In this document: positions 10,701 to 20,973 of the stretch, in pieces | Layout: every line of letters begins with the position of its first letter | Numbering within the stretch: position 1 is the stretch's first letter | From: Zopfochytrium polystomum | Lineage: Eukaryota; Chytridiomycota; Chytridiomycetes; Chytridiales; Chytridiaceae | Reading direction: 5' to 3' | Length of the DNA stretch: 64,000 nt | Assembly: GCA_025765615.1 (NCBI GenBank) | Contig: JAIVFJ010000088.1 | Location: forward strand, 1-64,000 | Program-made: the position numbers and the translations under genes | The notes under the pieces: generated by a model | Told to the model about the DNA's origin: nothing | The model's database searches: none | What the model saw: the letters and a program-made list of their open reading frames with translations, nothing else

Positions 10701-11465
10701 GGGCAGTGGGACAGCATCAGTGTGTAAACGACCAAGCAGTGTGGTGTTTGGTCTGGAAGTGGAGTGGATAGGCGAAGCTTTCAATTTCCCAACATCACAT
10801 GTCACGCAGGGAATGTCATGAATGAGGAAAAATGAATGACCAACTTTATTCAGATTTGACCAAGTACGCTTCAAAGAAGATAAAGACAGGTGACCAAATT
10901 TCTTGTGAAGAGCTCGGACTGCTTCAATGTTCTGAGGGTTTGGTAAAGGGTCTGGGTCAATTTGACTTAAAGTTGGGGTTGCAGTATGCAAAGGAGCAGT
11001 TTGCTGTTGCGACTCACCTGGGGTGTCCCCTGAAGGAGTCGGCGCGTCCCTTCCAAGTTCTGCCCTGTCGAGACCATTATGTCCCGTCAGAAGAGAAGGG
11101 TCCACAACATAGACATTCCCTGTGTCCCTATGAGCAATGGTAAAGTCTGAACCATGTACCCGAGGATGCAATAGGGCTGTGTCTGCTGTGAAAGTCACGT
11201 TGTGACCTGTCTGCCGCACGATTTGCTGAACCGAGAGTAGAGTGTCTGAGAACTCTGGCACATAGAGCGAGTTCCTCATGATGAGAGCTCTTCCGTTAAC
11301 GAACAGGGTGAAGTCGCCCACTCCAGTGGCAGTTGTAAAGCCGTCAGCTGTTTTGATCTGCTGGGAGGTGGGCCGCAAGTTTGTGAAGTGCTCTTCACAA
11401 GGCGACATTGTCCTGGAAGCCCCAGAGTCAAGGATGACCTGGTGTGGGTGGGTGGCTGCCAGCAA
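7773..11465 (-). CDS. pol: Copia Pol polyprotein: protease, integrase, reverse transcriptase, RNase H
   Basis: This 1230-codon frame is open throughout. Aspartic protease motif DSGA is at residues 13-16. The integrase zinc region (H...H...C..C) begins near 187 (HKKFGH) and ends with CVTC. The integrase core has D near 254 (HTDAV), D near 311 (CCDRG) and E near 350 (LVERQ). RT has the YVDD catalytic box at 882-885 and a typical ERFKARLV start near 745. RNase H includes ALSSTEAEY near 1112 and ends shortly after ADLLTKA. The first codon is TTG; translation would normally enter from gag, so this is the frame limit and not a true start. The upstream gag-protease region is in another frame. The intact frame implies recent insertion, but missing LTRs make it immobile on its own. 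Confidence 0.92.
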   Translation of the reverse strand: MLAATHPHQVILDSGASRTMSPCEEHFTNLRPTSQQIKTADGFTTATGVGDFTLFVNGRALIMRNSLYVPEFSDTLLSVQQIVRQTGHNVTFTADTALLHPRVHGSDFTIAHRDTGNVYVVDPSLLTGHNGLDRAELGRDAPTPSGDTPGESQQQTAPLHTATPTLSQIDPDPLPNPQNIEAVRALHKKFGHLSLSSLKRTWSNLNKVGHSFFLIHDIPCVTCDVGKLKASPIHSTSRPNTTLLGRLHTDAVPLPARGHHGEKHWQLVVEESTRWLDIEFLNSLSDAPTRFRSTIERFEQQHGKHITSVCCDRGEIFKDGEFKTWANTWHPPIVLEPSPAFTKEFNGLVERQVNTLKDMAHCMLLESRLPHSFFVYAVRYAAYIKNRVYHSYTKKTPYEAWYGEKPNVDPIRTFGCLVIHRIPKEKRTLKHPDKGAPGIFLGYKGNTLPVVYNLKTQRISEHFHVSFHENVFPGIVRNWRQFLHDSRLKEWGPVQPTAQDFQYLSSSLHTPAMYTDPDVAHPDALSDSQEDDVPPAESQGGDLQPGMLYDASDSEPESIPDEQEIPPRERSTSPDILGLPESTGEATNPPIIPREPSGLRDYLALKANLCKLRTKPSIATSPSTYSRKTLRALTARIRKLRIARGQFRELYQTLKAYTVLEPEEVTAYPTERIHQRDLPPLPASHKEAMRSPFAKYWKAAQLSEINSITSKHVWDLVARPKGRKILKPKWVFAYKFDSEGYLERFKARLVGRGYTQIFGQDYNETFSPVVRSSSIRAILAISLLFDLILAGLDVETAYLNAKLDIENFMEQPEGFEIRGADGILLVCLLRKSLYGLHQSGRQLYKTIRDFLVEIGFTQLKTDHCVFVQRHPDGKVKTIITLYVDDILIFSHTEEEIAKILSLIKSKFKIREDLNPKDAVGIQVEKIKDGIFIGQKNYTQHVLEEANYWCDDEGLPVKIKATPMSTTWIHDVDSGKLPQKESEYFRSTLMQLAYLANLTRPDIAYAVNTLAQYQSAPTHSDSLALDRLLRYVRATWDHGLFYQKGDSQMTCITNATLPEVEKAVGISYPEWDEPHGYADASYAEEDGRKSRSGHVFMLCGGAITWYSKKQSVVALSSTEAEYFSLTEAIKEAIWLRMLFQELGMDSNKPTTVYEDNRSTIAIAMNPIHHGRVKHFDVRLHFIRDHLEKKEVQLIHCPTDMMIADLLTKAISSSSTTIVLTTMLHVQQTLFH

Positions 11466-12093
11466 GTCTTGCCATCAGCGCAGTCTCGTAGATGCGGCGG
11501 TAGGTGACGTTGCAGTAGAGGAAACGTCCAGATTCGTACATCACTTTGTAGCCGACGTTTGAGACAATGTTGTCAGTGATCCAGTCTGGATCCATTCTGC
11601 CGTCAAGAAGTGTAACTGTGAGTTCCACTTCAAATTCCTCCTCCACCTCAACGGCCTGGCATGTTCCAATTTCAAACTCCCGTGCCGCAAGTGCCCTTTC
11701 TACTGAAAGGAAGTCATCCAGAGCTGAAGTGTCTGCAAGGCGCGCAGCACCCTCAGTACTGAACTCCAACATTTCGACGTCTTCTGCTTCAGGAGGTGGT
11801 GGTGGAGTATCCATCCTGTAGCATTTGTGGGAGGAGAGTCCTCAGAGGCTGCGCAAGAGGCTTGGTGGTGTTCTTTAGCAGCCACCTCACGTGCAATCTT
11901 GGCAGTCTCAGTAGCTTTCTTGGAATCAGCTGACGTGGCCTTGGCTTCTTTGGCGTGTGCAGGCTGCTTGCCCTTGGCCTTCTTTGCAGGGCGAGCTGGC
12001 TCTGACTTCCCGTGAGGGAACTTGAGGCATTCCTCGCGAGAGTGCGAGACCCAGATTCCATGAAGGTCACAAGTAGGCTTGCCGTTGAGTGCC
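11428..12093 (-). pseudogene. Copia gag 3' part with frameshifts before pol
   Basis: On the minus strand the zinc-knuckle segment (CDLHGIWVSHSREEC) and a Lys/Ala-rich tract run in one frame from 12093. Coding then moves to a second frame beginning MDTPPPPPEAEDVEM at 11814, and to a third frame at about 11465 where pol starts. One shift could be the element's natural gag-pol shift; two suggest damage. The N-terminal two thirds of gag are missing, cut off by the junction at 12093. The acidic segment at 11470-11814 is probably the gag-protease linker. Confidence 0.65.
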
Positions 12094-12263
12094 TGCAATA
12101 ACCACCAGTAGTGCTGAGGAGAGCAAAGTGGCCGTCCGTACTAATGTCATCTGTGAGAGCAGAGTGGCGGGTGAACACGAAGACTCAAGCCTCGAGTTGG
12201 AAGAACCCCCGCTGTGGAACGCCACTCTCGTCATCGTCACCATTAGCGTCAACGACAATACCC

Positions 12264-12461
12264 TTAGACCAGAGTTAGTGATGATACATACTGGTGCACC
12301 ACCTCATTGCCTACCGGTTGGTCAGGAAAGGTCTCGTCGGCAATAGCGACAACAGTAGCATCACCCAGTGTGACGATGGTGCAACGGCGTGTGTCAGAAC
12401 CTGCTTCTACAGAGGCAGGCCTATCAGCATCGTGTTCGGTGTCAGTTACGCGGTCAGCCAT
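12264..12461 (-). CDS. Element X small ORF (65 aa), copy 1
   Basis: Begins with ATG (MADRVTDTEHDADRP) and ends TLV-stop. The copy at 61247-61444 has the same length, start and stop with about ten substitutions, so the ORF has been kept open in both. A TATA-like box lies about 90 bp upstream on the minus strand. The product has an acidic N-terminus and a segment TIVTLGDATVVAIA that could form beta strands. I do not recognise it. The same bases are also open in another frame just downstream (RLESSCSPATLLSQM), so the true coding extent is unsure. Confidence 0.35.
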   Translation of the reverse strand: MADRVTDTEHDADRPASVEAGSDTRRCTIVTLGDATVVAIADETFPDQPVGNEVVHQYVSSLTLV

Positions 12462-12715
12462 GGCGTAGCTTCTTAGGAGTTTGAACTTCTATACACACTT
12501 GTTGAAGGGGCAAGTGGGGAAAAGGGGAGGGGGGACCCATAGGCCCGCCCTTTATACTTTTTTGATGCCACTGGTTGGCAGCACAACCAAAGTTTTTCAA
12601 CTTTGTTAACAAAAAACGGGCATAGGTCCAGGATTAGTTGAAACAAGAAAAACAAGTTTTACTTCTATTTGTGCAGCTTCTAGGCCAACAAAACAGAAAA
12701 ACACGTGAAAACAAC

Positions 12716-13197
12716 TCAGGGTTCAGCATGCGGGGAAGAAGAGCGGCTAACAGGCCTACTTCCAAAACGCTCAGCAAGAATGATAGCACTCTCAAGCGTA
12801 TCCTTGTCTGTGTTACTAATATCCTCAGTAGTATTGGCAGGCAGTGCACTGACACTGTAGCTACAGCAGCAGCAAGAGCAGTTGGAGTAACAGGGCTGCT
12901 GGCGGATCCTTCGAAGATGTCGCTAAACGCGTTGATAAGTGCATTGTTTCCAGGCACAGAGTACGCTGAGGAAAGAGCAATATCCTCAGGGGTTGGGGTG
13001 CCCATGTCGTTGAATAAACGGGCCCACTGCATGTCATTGAGCTGGGCCACTTCTGCAAGAGTGTTGACAAGCCTGTCAGGAAGGCTGGCAGGCGTACCGA
13101 CCATCACAGCGTCCAGATCAGCTGGCGTGGACGGCATCGCAGAAGCTGGTGTCAAGGAAGCCGGTGTCGGGGCTGGCGTAAAGGTGCACGCAAACAC
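12716..13197 (-). pseudogene. Element X ORF1 C-terminal part, copy 1 (frameshifted)
   Basis: An Ala/Thr/Pro-rich segment (AEVAQLNDMQWARLF, ALSSAYSVPGNNALI) is followed by a frame change near 12850 into EDISNTDKDTLESAI and the ending SSSPHAEP. Copy 2 reads continuously across that point but is broken elsewhere, so the ancestral frame can be inferred from the pair. The role is unknown; a structural (gag-like) protein is possible given the low complexity, but no zinc knuckle is visible. Confidence 0.4.
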
Positions 13198-13740
13198 TTC
13201 CGTTGTAGCAGGAGCTTGTTGGGCAAGAGCTTTGAATTCCTCGATTCCCTGCAGCTTGGTGTTAAGCTGGACAAACCCATCTGCAATTGGACGGGAGATA
13301 GCGGCTAGTCCAGGACAGGGTTAGGCCTCGTTGTTGGAGCTGTTGACGAACTTCGGCACCTGTAAATTGAACAGGCGCGACAGCGAGGTTCGCTCCCATA
13401 AACAAATGGGGGAGCACCGCGGGCTGGAGGGATAGTCGGCACAACTGTAGTGCTGCACCCCTCAGGAGCAGTCGACTGACGCGTCAGGGTCCCAGCTGTC
13501 GCAAAAGCGGAGGTGGGTGACACATTTTCAGCAGTCAGTTGGGGAGCCGCGGTGAGAGCAGTCGGGGAAGCAGCTGCGATCACAGAGCCTGACGGGGTGC
13601 CATTGGTCTCAGGAAGGCAGTGGGAGCGAGTGGTTTCTAAAGCGGATGCATTAAGCAAGCAGTGATGCAGGCGGTCACCAGAGAAAACTAACCCGGAGAT
13701 CTGCCCCCCTGGGGCCACTGGGCGCCAGCAGCAGGCTGTT

Positions 13741-15461
13741 TGCCTTTGTTCTTCGTCATCACGGGGAGTCGGGAACGGGTGCAGACGGGAGAGGGTGTCT
13801 GTTGTGAAAAACTTTTCTTTCTTTCTTTTTTTTTTTTTCTTTTACAAATTTATATTGTAAAATTTTTCAAGCAAGTCAATGCAGATGCGCCACACCTGAG
13901 TAACAAGGTGGTGGCAGTTGCTACTAGAACAAGTAACTGGAAAATAATCCGAAAATTATGAACATTCATAAGCAGATAGAGCTTGGCGAGTCCTATCTGC
14001 TCGTGCTGGAGAATCATTGATTTTCCAAAATCTCGTGGAGTAAAACGCTATCTCGGGATACGGGAAACGAGGCGACTTGCTGTTTTGCGAGCGCCTAGAT
14101 ATTGTTGTGATAAAACTATTTACTAAGTTTCATCTTCGTACCACTTGTAACGGTGGAGTTACACAGGGACAAAGATTTTTCACACCAAAGCGCACAACCT
14201 ATTTTTCTTAACTTTGTTAGGAGAAAAATTACACTGGTACACAGGGACCAAGTAATCGAGTAGAACTAAGAGTTCTTCAACTTTTCAGCTCAAAATGAGC
14301 GTTCTCTGACCTTGGTGTGGTTACTGGAGGGTTGGAGACGGGTTTACTTAGTGGGTCGAGTACTGTGAGGTGGTACGCCCCAGGTTACGTGTTTCTGGCC
14401 AGTTCAGCAGCGTAAAACACGAGAGAAGAGTTGCTTTCAACTATTTCTGCTGGGAGAATTGCTAAATTCGCTCGTTATTCTCGAGGGTTAGGTTGAGTGT
14501 CCTTGCAACTCAGCTTTATATAGTGCAGAGTGTAAAATTTGCTTGTTACAGATGGTTGGCGAGCGTAGCTTGCTCCAAAACCTTTCCTATAGCAAGAGCA
14601 AGGTACTGTTAACCTTTTTAGCACTGAGGAGCATGAGGTTTAGGGTATTTCCGCGAATTTTACTGGAAACATACAGTTTAGTTAAGAAAACCGCATTTTT
14701 CGAAATCTGGTGCATTTTGCATAACAAGCATGCAGCTTCTCGATCATGAATAGTAAGAAAACAGCTGACAGCATCTTTTAAGCCTACCGCCAGAGAGAGT
14801 TACGCTTCCTAGCGAAAGTTAGCTTTGTGGGCGTCGCCGACAAAGTAGCGGATTGAAATCCAGTTGTAACACATGATTCTACATATTAACTTCGAATGAA
14901 AAATATATATTCGTGATGCCATAAGCAAGATCTACAAGAGTAGGGGTACGGCAGGTCCGCCGAAGGCCTCTACAAAAAGTCGGTTTCTGGACCTAACTCC
15001 GTGGATTTTGAACGTGTCAAAAGCGTAACTATGTCGTTCAACAGCACTTGGCGAGGGCTTTCCAATGCACTATCACGAAGGTCTCTAGCTAGTTTCTCCG
15101 CGGAGTTGCGATGTTGGGGCATTGATTCCCTCTGAACGCGCGTTAACTTTGCGATTTTTTCTAATTTTCTTTTACTAATTAAAAGCTTCTAACTTTTGCA
15201 GATCCATACGTGGAATTGGCACAGCTTTCAAACACGCTATCCACGTGGTGGATATGTTGAGTTTTCGGGTCGAGTTACTAAGTGGTAACGTCAAAATTGA
15301 GACCTTGTCTGGCGGCAGGTTGAAAGTCAGGTGCCACCCAGCTTTATCGTCGCCGACTTCTGTCGAGGATTTTCGTTCGCGAGCGTCGCAATCATGAAAA
15401 ATAGGTTCGAAATTCAATTGTGCGAGCCTTTTGGCTGACACAATTCCACGAAGCCCCCCCC
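13741..15461. other. No gene recognised
   Basis: A 17-T run sits at 13826-13842. The rest is AT-richer unique-looking sequence with only short ORFs lacking motifs. No RNA gene signature was seen. It may be decayed repeat DNA. Confidence 0.4.
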
Positions 15462-16916
15462 TGTGAGACTATACTCACTCCTTTGACCCTGGGATCTGGG
15501 CCCTAGAGTGAGGGAAAGCAAATAATAGGCTAAAACCAACTTTATTGGGCTGTTGTCTAGGGGGTGTTTCAACCCTACTACTTGCCTAGTCCACGAAGTA
15601 TCCCTACTGATCTGTCTAACAGGGGTCTCAAACACAAAGAATGAACATTCAGAGGGACAATCCTCTGAAGGTTTGGTGCAGGGGCACCGATTACTTGCGT
15701 GGCTGCGGGCCGATGCGAGGGGAAACGGAAGGGCACTCCCGAGGGCGCACCACAACCGCAGAATAAAGAGAGAGAAGAGGGAAGCGGGGGTTTTTATCTC
15801 AGGAACCTAATCTCAAACACAACAGGAGCGGTTAATAGCAACGGGACGGACAGGGTGCGACCTAGCGCCCCTCGTCGCAGACGGTGCTGCAGGAGCCCTC
15901 GTCGTCGCCAGCGACGGGGGGGAGAGAGAGAAGGGAGTCGACTATGTAGGGGTCGGAAGGTCGCCAGCAGGGAACTCGCACGCGGAAACACCTGCAATCG
16001 TACACGCACCCCGCTGGGCTGCGTCGGCACGATCACTCAACCAACGGGCTTTATTGCATCGCACTCGTACTCACACATCTCACTCTCACAGCAATAGGAC
16101 CGAGGCAGGCACTCGTAGATCGAACTCTCAGGTGTCGCAGGCTGCACCGAGTGCGGCCAACAACACCCTCGCGGGGACGGGAAGGTTGGGGACGATGATG
16201 CTGTCGTCGTTGCCACCACCACCACCGTCGTCGCAGCAGGCGAGTACCTGTGATCCTCACTCCAACACAGAGCCGGCAATGCCACACAGTTGCTGGTGGG
16301 GCCAGCTGCATTCCCCACCCACGGCCCCTTAAGAGGAGCCCCACGAAGGGACCATGTACACACCCGGGTGTGTACCATCTCTCACTACCCTCACCTTTGT
16401 GAGCCAGATGGATTTGAAGGGACTCTGTATTGGTGCCAATGGACAGAAATCAGATTGAAGAAAAAAGGAAAAAGAGAAATGGCCCAAAAACAGAGAGAGA
16501 GAAAATTGACAAGTCAACCCCCCTGACTTGGAGCATCCACCCCAAATGCTCTAAGTCCCCCCCAACCCTATACATGTATGTACAAGTGCCAAAAATAAAT
16601 AATAAATTAGGCGGGCTTGGGGTACGGCCTGTCAGGCACCCCATCCCTAGGCAGTCGGGCAGTCTCCGTTAGTCACCGAAAAATAAAATATGTTGAGGAA
16701 ACCCTGGTGCAACAGAAACTGTTAAGACGAAAGTAGTAAAAGCAGACCCAATAATAAAGACGGGTTAGCCGCAAATACACTTTGATAACGCCTTGGAAAC
16801 TGAAGAACCGGGAGCAATAATAGGGGTCCCAATCCTTGCGGTTTTATGACAGGTACGCTTGTTTTTGCGAATAAAATCCCTAGACTTTATCACTGAGACC
16901 TCGGTGCAGTCTCACA
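15462..16916 (-). mobile_element. Element B, copy 1 (1455 bp, TGTGAGACT termini)
   Basis: Ends are inverted: TGTGAGACT inward from 16916 and TGTGAGACT inward from 15462. It is repeated at 44925-48526 (interrupted by element A) and at 58995-60352 (3'-truncated). No ORF is conserved among the copies. Unlike copy 2, the bases outside the ends do not match (CCCC and CTGG), so this copy has been rearranged after insertion or joined to the truncated copia element at 16917. It may be a long solo LTR or a non-autonomous inverted-repeat element; the sequence alone does not decide. Confidence 0.75.
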
Positions 16917-17015
16917 CTGGACTGGGATGACATGGTAAAGGCCGTCACGTCGTTCGCCAATCTTGATGCCATGTTGTGATGCGAGTGTAGCAAGATCAAG
17001 AAGAAAGACTGAATC

Positions 17016-17672
17016 TTAAGTGAATAGCATCCCAGCAGTTGGGTCTTGGAGGACATGCGACACAGAGAGGAGCAGTTCCAAGAGTGATGGGACATGAAGC
17101 ACATTGCGGAGCACCACATCAAAACCAGGAAAAGTGAGAGTGACAGATCCAATTCCTTTGATGCGGCATTCATGGTCATCTGCTCGGCGGGCATGGTGTT
17201 CGGATTCAAATCGTTGGTACTCAGTGAATTGTTCCCATTGTGGGATCATCGTGGGTACTGCTCCAGAATCGATCATGTATGGAAGAGAGGCTATGCCTGT
17301 GTGTGACACTCTCACTGTTGCAGTGTTCACAAAGAAATAGGAGCCAGTGGGACTGTTTATTTGAGAAGAAGAAGAAACAGATGGCCCTCCTGTAGCAGGT
17401 TGAGGGTGAAATCCAGAGAAAGGAACAAGAGTTGCTTGCGGTACAGCCACAGTTGCTGAGGCTGAAGCATGGTTTGGTGGAGCTGGTGTGAAGTGCTGTG
17501 TTTGGAGCCTGGCTGTGATGGCATTGGCTCGGCGCATGTGCAGGCTGTGCTCAGGCCTGTGTGTGTGTGCGTTGGTGGCCAAGCTTGGAATCTCTGCACA
17601 GAACTTGCACCCAGTGCCTTCAACTCTTCCAAGACATTGATGGATTGAAGTAGCCTTTGGCTCCAGCCACAC
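17016..17672 (-). pseudogene. Copia-type aspartic protease fragment
   Basis: The open segment contains the retropepsin signature YMIDSGAVPTMI near residues 133-144. About 45 residues later come IKGIGSVTL and VLRNVLHVPSLLELLLSVS, which match the copia protease flap and the conserved L..VLYVP...NLLSV block. The frame ends soon after, where the element is cut. A His/Cys-rich stretch (GCKFCAE, HTHRPEH) precedes it. Catalytic Asp is present, but the enzyme cannot be made from this remnant. Confidence 0.7.
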
Positions 17673-18010
17673 CAGTAGCGTGGCCTATCCCCACGACAAG
17701 GGGAGCGTGAGCAGTTGTTGTTGTCATGGATGTTGTGACCATTGTTGTCATCGTTCCTGTAGCTGCTTCCTTGGCGATTGTTTTGTTCTGCTTGCTCAAG
17801 GTCATTGCGACCTCCTTGGATGTGGTCACTTCAGTGGCGTCTACCTTCGCGATTGTCATGGTTGTCACAGTGGTTGTTGCCCACTTGACGCCAGCTGTGG
17901 TTGGTGTGGCGGTTCCTGCAGTCTTCCTCTTCATCCGCCTCAAGGGCAGTCAAGACAGCAGTAAGCTCATCCATGATATTCTGTAGGTTGTTGAAGCAGG
18001 CATCATTGTT

Positions 18011-18841
18011 TCAAAGTGCTGCCACAAATGGTCCAAAACGACTATGAGCTGAGCTGTGTGCGAGGTCTGTGTGCAGTTTGCTCTGCAGTTTGCGCACAAA
18101 CTCATCAAGTCTGTTCTGGCCATGACCTTGGATGAATAGTCGCTGAAGTCGCTCAATCTCCCGCACATAAGAATTCAGATCTTGGTAACGCAAGGGGCTT
18201 TGAGTGTCTGTGTGTAGCTGTAGCCCTGACCATCCGTTTTCAAAATCATCAATCAAGCTGGATGGGCAGGCATTGTTGAATGTTCGGCGAATGGCAGCCA
18301 CACAGTCTCAATAGAGGTGAATGTTGCGGCAGAGCTCAAACAAGTGCGAGGTCTCTGGAAGCCTGATCATCAAAGCTGACCGAACTGTTTTGTTCTCCTT
18401 GATGAAAGTGGCATGTATCTTCAGCATGGCATTCATGAACTCTGATGGAGTCATGATGTGATGCTGAATCCAGTACTTGACAGTTGCTTTGACAGCCACA
18501 ACTGGTCCAGCATTAGCTTGCTCAGCGACAGTCGGTACATAGAGATAGTTTGGTGAGAGTGTTTCACCAGCCTTCGGCTCTGGTGTACTGTGCCCACCAT
18601 TTCGACAGTGCAACCAGAAACGCCATCCGTCCAACTGATCCTTGGGTAGGTGTGTGATGTATGTATGGTAGGCCTCCTTGTTGCAGAAAGGTCTCTCAAG
18701 AGGGAATAGGTCTGTCTGTGTTAGGTCCTGAATGCCCTTTTCACCAATAACCTTGATCTGAAGGTTGCTAATAAAGCCATTGAACTCCATCAGTGTTTTG
18801 CCAGTGAACATGCCAACAAACGAGTTTAGGTTGGACGACAT
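18011..18841 (-). pseudogene. gag: Copia-type gag with premature TGA
   Basis: Starts at ATG 18841 (MSSNLNSFVGMFTG) and contains LMEFNGFISNLQIKVIGEKG, the typical copia gag start in which a short segment is followed by W/F..... The frame runs 177 codons to a TGA at 18308-18310, then continues in the same frame (DCVAAIRRTFNNACPSSLI) to 18011. TGG to TGA is the simplest reading of the stop. Further downstream the coding frame becomes unclear. The first 177 aa are otherwise undamaged. Confidence 0.65.
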
Positions 18842-19606
18842 TGTGTTGCATGTAGTGATGATTCTGTTGCAGGAGAAAACCAGTTGCTGGAAATATTTGG
18901 AGGAGTTGCTTGACAGTCCAGCAGTGACAAATAGTCACTCTAGGAGTTGTTTGATGCTCTACTTGATGGAGAAATGGTCCAGAATAGAAGATGTGTGTTG
19001 CACACAATACTTGTTGCATGCTGATTGATGGACGGAAAATTCTGAAATCGGAGTAGCAGGTTGGGACTGTTGTGTAGCGACCGTGCGCCAAATTTCAGGC
19101 TGAGAATTGAAGTTTTGGTTGTGTTTTCCTTTGGAGAGTGTAGGAGAGCAGAATAGAGCGAACTTTGAGCAATTTGGTGTCCAGCCGGGGTGACTTGTCA
19201 CACAAGAAAGGACAAAATTGTGGTTGGAAGAAGTGGTAGTTCGACTGTTTGGACGCCCTTATCGAAATCTCTTGTAGCTCCTGCTGTGGGCGTCGTAGCG
19301 GGGCGCGTTAGGTATCAATGGAAAGAGCAGAAGCAGGAGAATACAGGCATGCAAGGGCGTCTTCCGATCGCTTCTCCCCGTTGCGACCATGTCACTCAAA
19401 GTTGAGGAAGTGTTTTTTGACTTTGGTGATCAATCAAATTCTGTAGAGACAACGTAGCTGGGAGAGGGCGTCGAAAATTTTGGGCCTCCCAAACGAAATG
19501 GTTTCTAAAGTTGAGATATGCTGATTCTGTTTGTTGGAGGTGGTAGAGAGTGTTTTTCGGAGCTAGAATCTGTGGTTGAAGCAGTCAGATAGCTGGCACG
19601 CTGATG

Positions 19607-20020
19607 CGCAAACAGTCTACTCTGAGTGAGTGAGTGGAAGGAGTGAATGAAGTGGAGATGTGTGTTTGTGGGTGGTCCTTCTCCCCAACTTGGAGAGAAA
19701 GGAGAAAAACTCTGTTATGAATTATTGGTACATGATGATGATATACACACTGTAATAGTTGCTAGGCAAGCATGACCGGCACAGGGTAAAAACCTCTCCT
19801 ATATTATCTGCTTGAGCAGAGGAGGAGGAAAACTGTTGACACTGGGTTTCTGTTCCACTTAATACTCAGAGTATTTGTCATCAGCGCAAGCCAGCGCCCA
19901 GGTCTGCATTTGGCGGTGGCTTGCTCTCCCATGGGCATTGTGAGGACGATAACTGACAGTCACAATAGGTTCAGGTCCATCTTGTGCCTCTTGCTGCTAA
20001 CCAGTCAGTTCTGCCTGACA
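19607..20020 (-). repeat. LTR D, 5' copy
   Basis: Begins TGTCAGGCAGAACTGACTGG at 20020 and ends near GTAGACTGTTT at about 19607. It matches solo LTR D at 40391-40782 along its length. Short pieces of the same LTR occur at 58786-58853 (3' end) and 62222-62264 (5' end). Position directly upstream of a gag ATG is as expected for a 5' LTR. Confidence 0.7.
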
Positions 20021-20973
20021 AAGTGGAAAAGGCAGAAATCTTTACTGGGGAAAAAAAGATTTGATTGGCTGAAAACTTAATGGAGGAAACATTTTCCGCC
20101 ATTTCCTTGCCACAGCTAATCTTGCTCTATTTCTTTAATTGAACTAATTCAGCTAATTCACTCAGTCCAAGAGGTGGTCCGTCTTCTTGGGGGTGGTCTG
20201 CCTCCGCCAGCGAAAAAATCTATTTTCTATTTTTTTACTTGCTCTTGTGCCAGTATGTGGGAACAGCAGTTGGAACAACCATTTCCTTGTTTGCTCAAAA
20301 ACCTTTTCTGCCTTTTCTACTTGCAACGACGTCTTATAGGATTGGAGCGCGATAGGCCAAATCAGGGCGTGCACCTGTTTTGGTTGCTGTTTGTACAATG
20401 TTCTCTCGGTTTGGAGGATTTGTCCCGGGAAGCCCCGATCAATCACACCCCACCCACTTGTCTAAATGAAGACAAGAATAGAAAAAGTCTGTCTATTTGA
20501 GTATCTTTCTGTTTTTTATGGAATTTTATCTGTTTATAGGGCATGCTCCAGGTCTGCGGCACGATGGAGTACAACTTCCTCGTCATCGTCGACAGCGACC
20601 ATTTTGAGCTTTGATACATTTACATCCTTCCTCAAGGCAAATCTTTGTGTACTCAGGTCGACTTGGTGCTCCTCGTCCTGGACGGTATTATTGTCTGTTC
20701 GACGAAAAGGCGGACGACCGCCTATTCCAGTTGCGGAACACTACTGACCACAAGGGTGGACAACGTGCCGTGTGGGCGATGCACAGCCCCCCCGCATGCA
20801 CAGTTGCACGGTCGAAACAAAACAGACCAGTCCCTGTTGACAAGGAACGCATTCCAAACAACGGAGCCTGAACCACCACCAATCCTCCCTTGGTTCAACA
20901 AATCAGCGTCAACAGACAACAGGCCGACGGGCAGGCGGCCGCCGACACACTCTCTTTCTTTCTTCTTTTCCGA
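20021..20973. other. Intergenic and possible 5' exons of the C2H2 gene
   Basis: Contains one intron-like 3' site (TTTATAG at about 20540) followed by ATG at 20544 and a short open stretch (MLQVCGTMEYNFLVIVDSDHF). It ends in TGA unless spliced. No homology is recognised. This could be an untranslated leader or a tiny separate gene; I see no decisive evidence. Confidence 0.25.

Larger units (their letters stand above)
7773..12093 (-). mobile_element. Ty1/copia retrotransposon, 5'-truncated and without LTRs
   Basis: A gag tail, protease, integrase, reverse transcriptase and RNase H are arranged in copia order (integrase before RT) on the minus strand. The low-coordinate end stops just after the RNase H domain without a polypurine tract or LTR. 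The high-coordinate end stops abruptly at 12093, where homology to the window-edge gag copy ends and element X begins. It is therefore a rearranged insertion and not a complete element. Confidence 0.85.
12094..13740 (-). mobile_element. Element X, copy 1
   Basis: A sequence shared, in opposite orientation, with 60353-61720. Both copies contain the 3' part of an ORF ending SSSPHAEP/SSSLHAEP. Downstream of it is a poly(A) signal-like AATAAA (plus-strand copy), then a TATA-like GTATAAAGGG, then a conserved 65-codon ORF. Order and content match between copies, so this is one repeat unit. In this copy the 3' flank is the copia gag junction at 12093/12094. The 5' limit is uncertain: 13320-13740 has only out-of-frame ORFs and may be element X or flank. 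The class of element is unknown. Confidence 0.5.
16917..20020 (-). mobile_element. Copia-type element D: 5' LTR, gag and protease, 3'-truncated
   Basis: Minus-strand order is LTR D (20020-19607), leader, gag (ATG at 18841) and protease (to 17016), then an abrupt end at 16917 against element B. Integrase, RT, RNase H and the 3' LTR are missing. LTR D also occurs alone at 40391-40782 with a target duplication, which confirms its ends. Two of the gag segments share one frame and are separated only by a premature TGA at 18308-18310. Confidence 0.7.

Noticed and set aside
12638..13324. 228-codon plus-strand ORF over element X copy 1
   Set aside because: Not preserved in copy 2; the minus-strand frame is the conserved one.
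16430..16672. Small ORFs inside element B
   Set aside because: Not conserved in frame among the three B copies.
18308..18310. Reassignment of TGA to Trp in this genome
   Set aside because: Intact genes here end in TGA (C2H2 protein, 1168-aa protein, ankyrin-like, VOC), so TGA works as stop.
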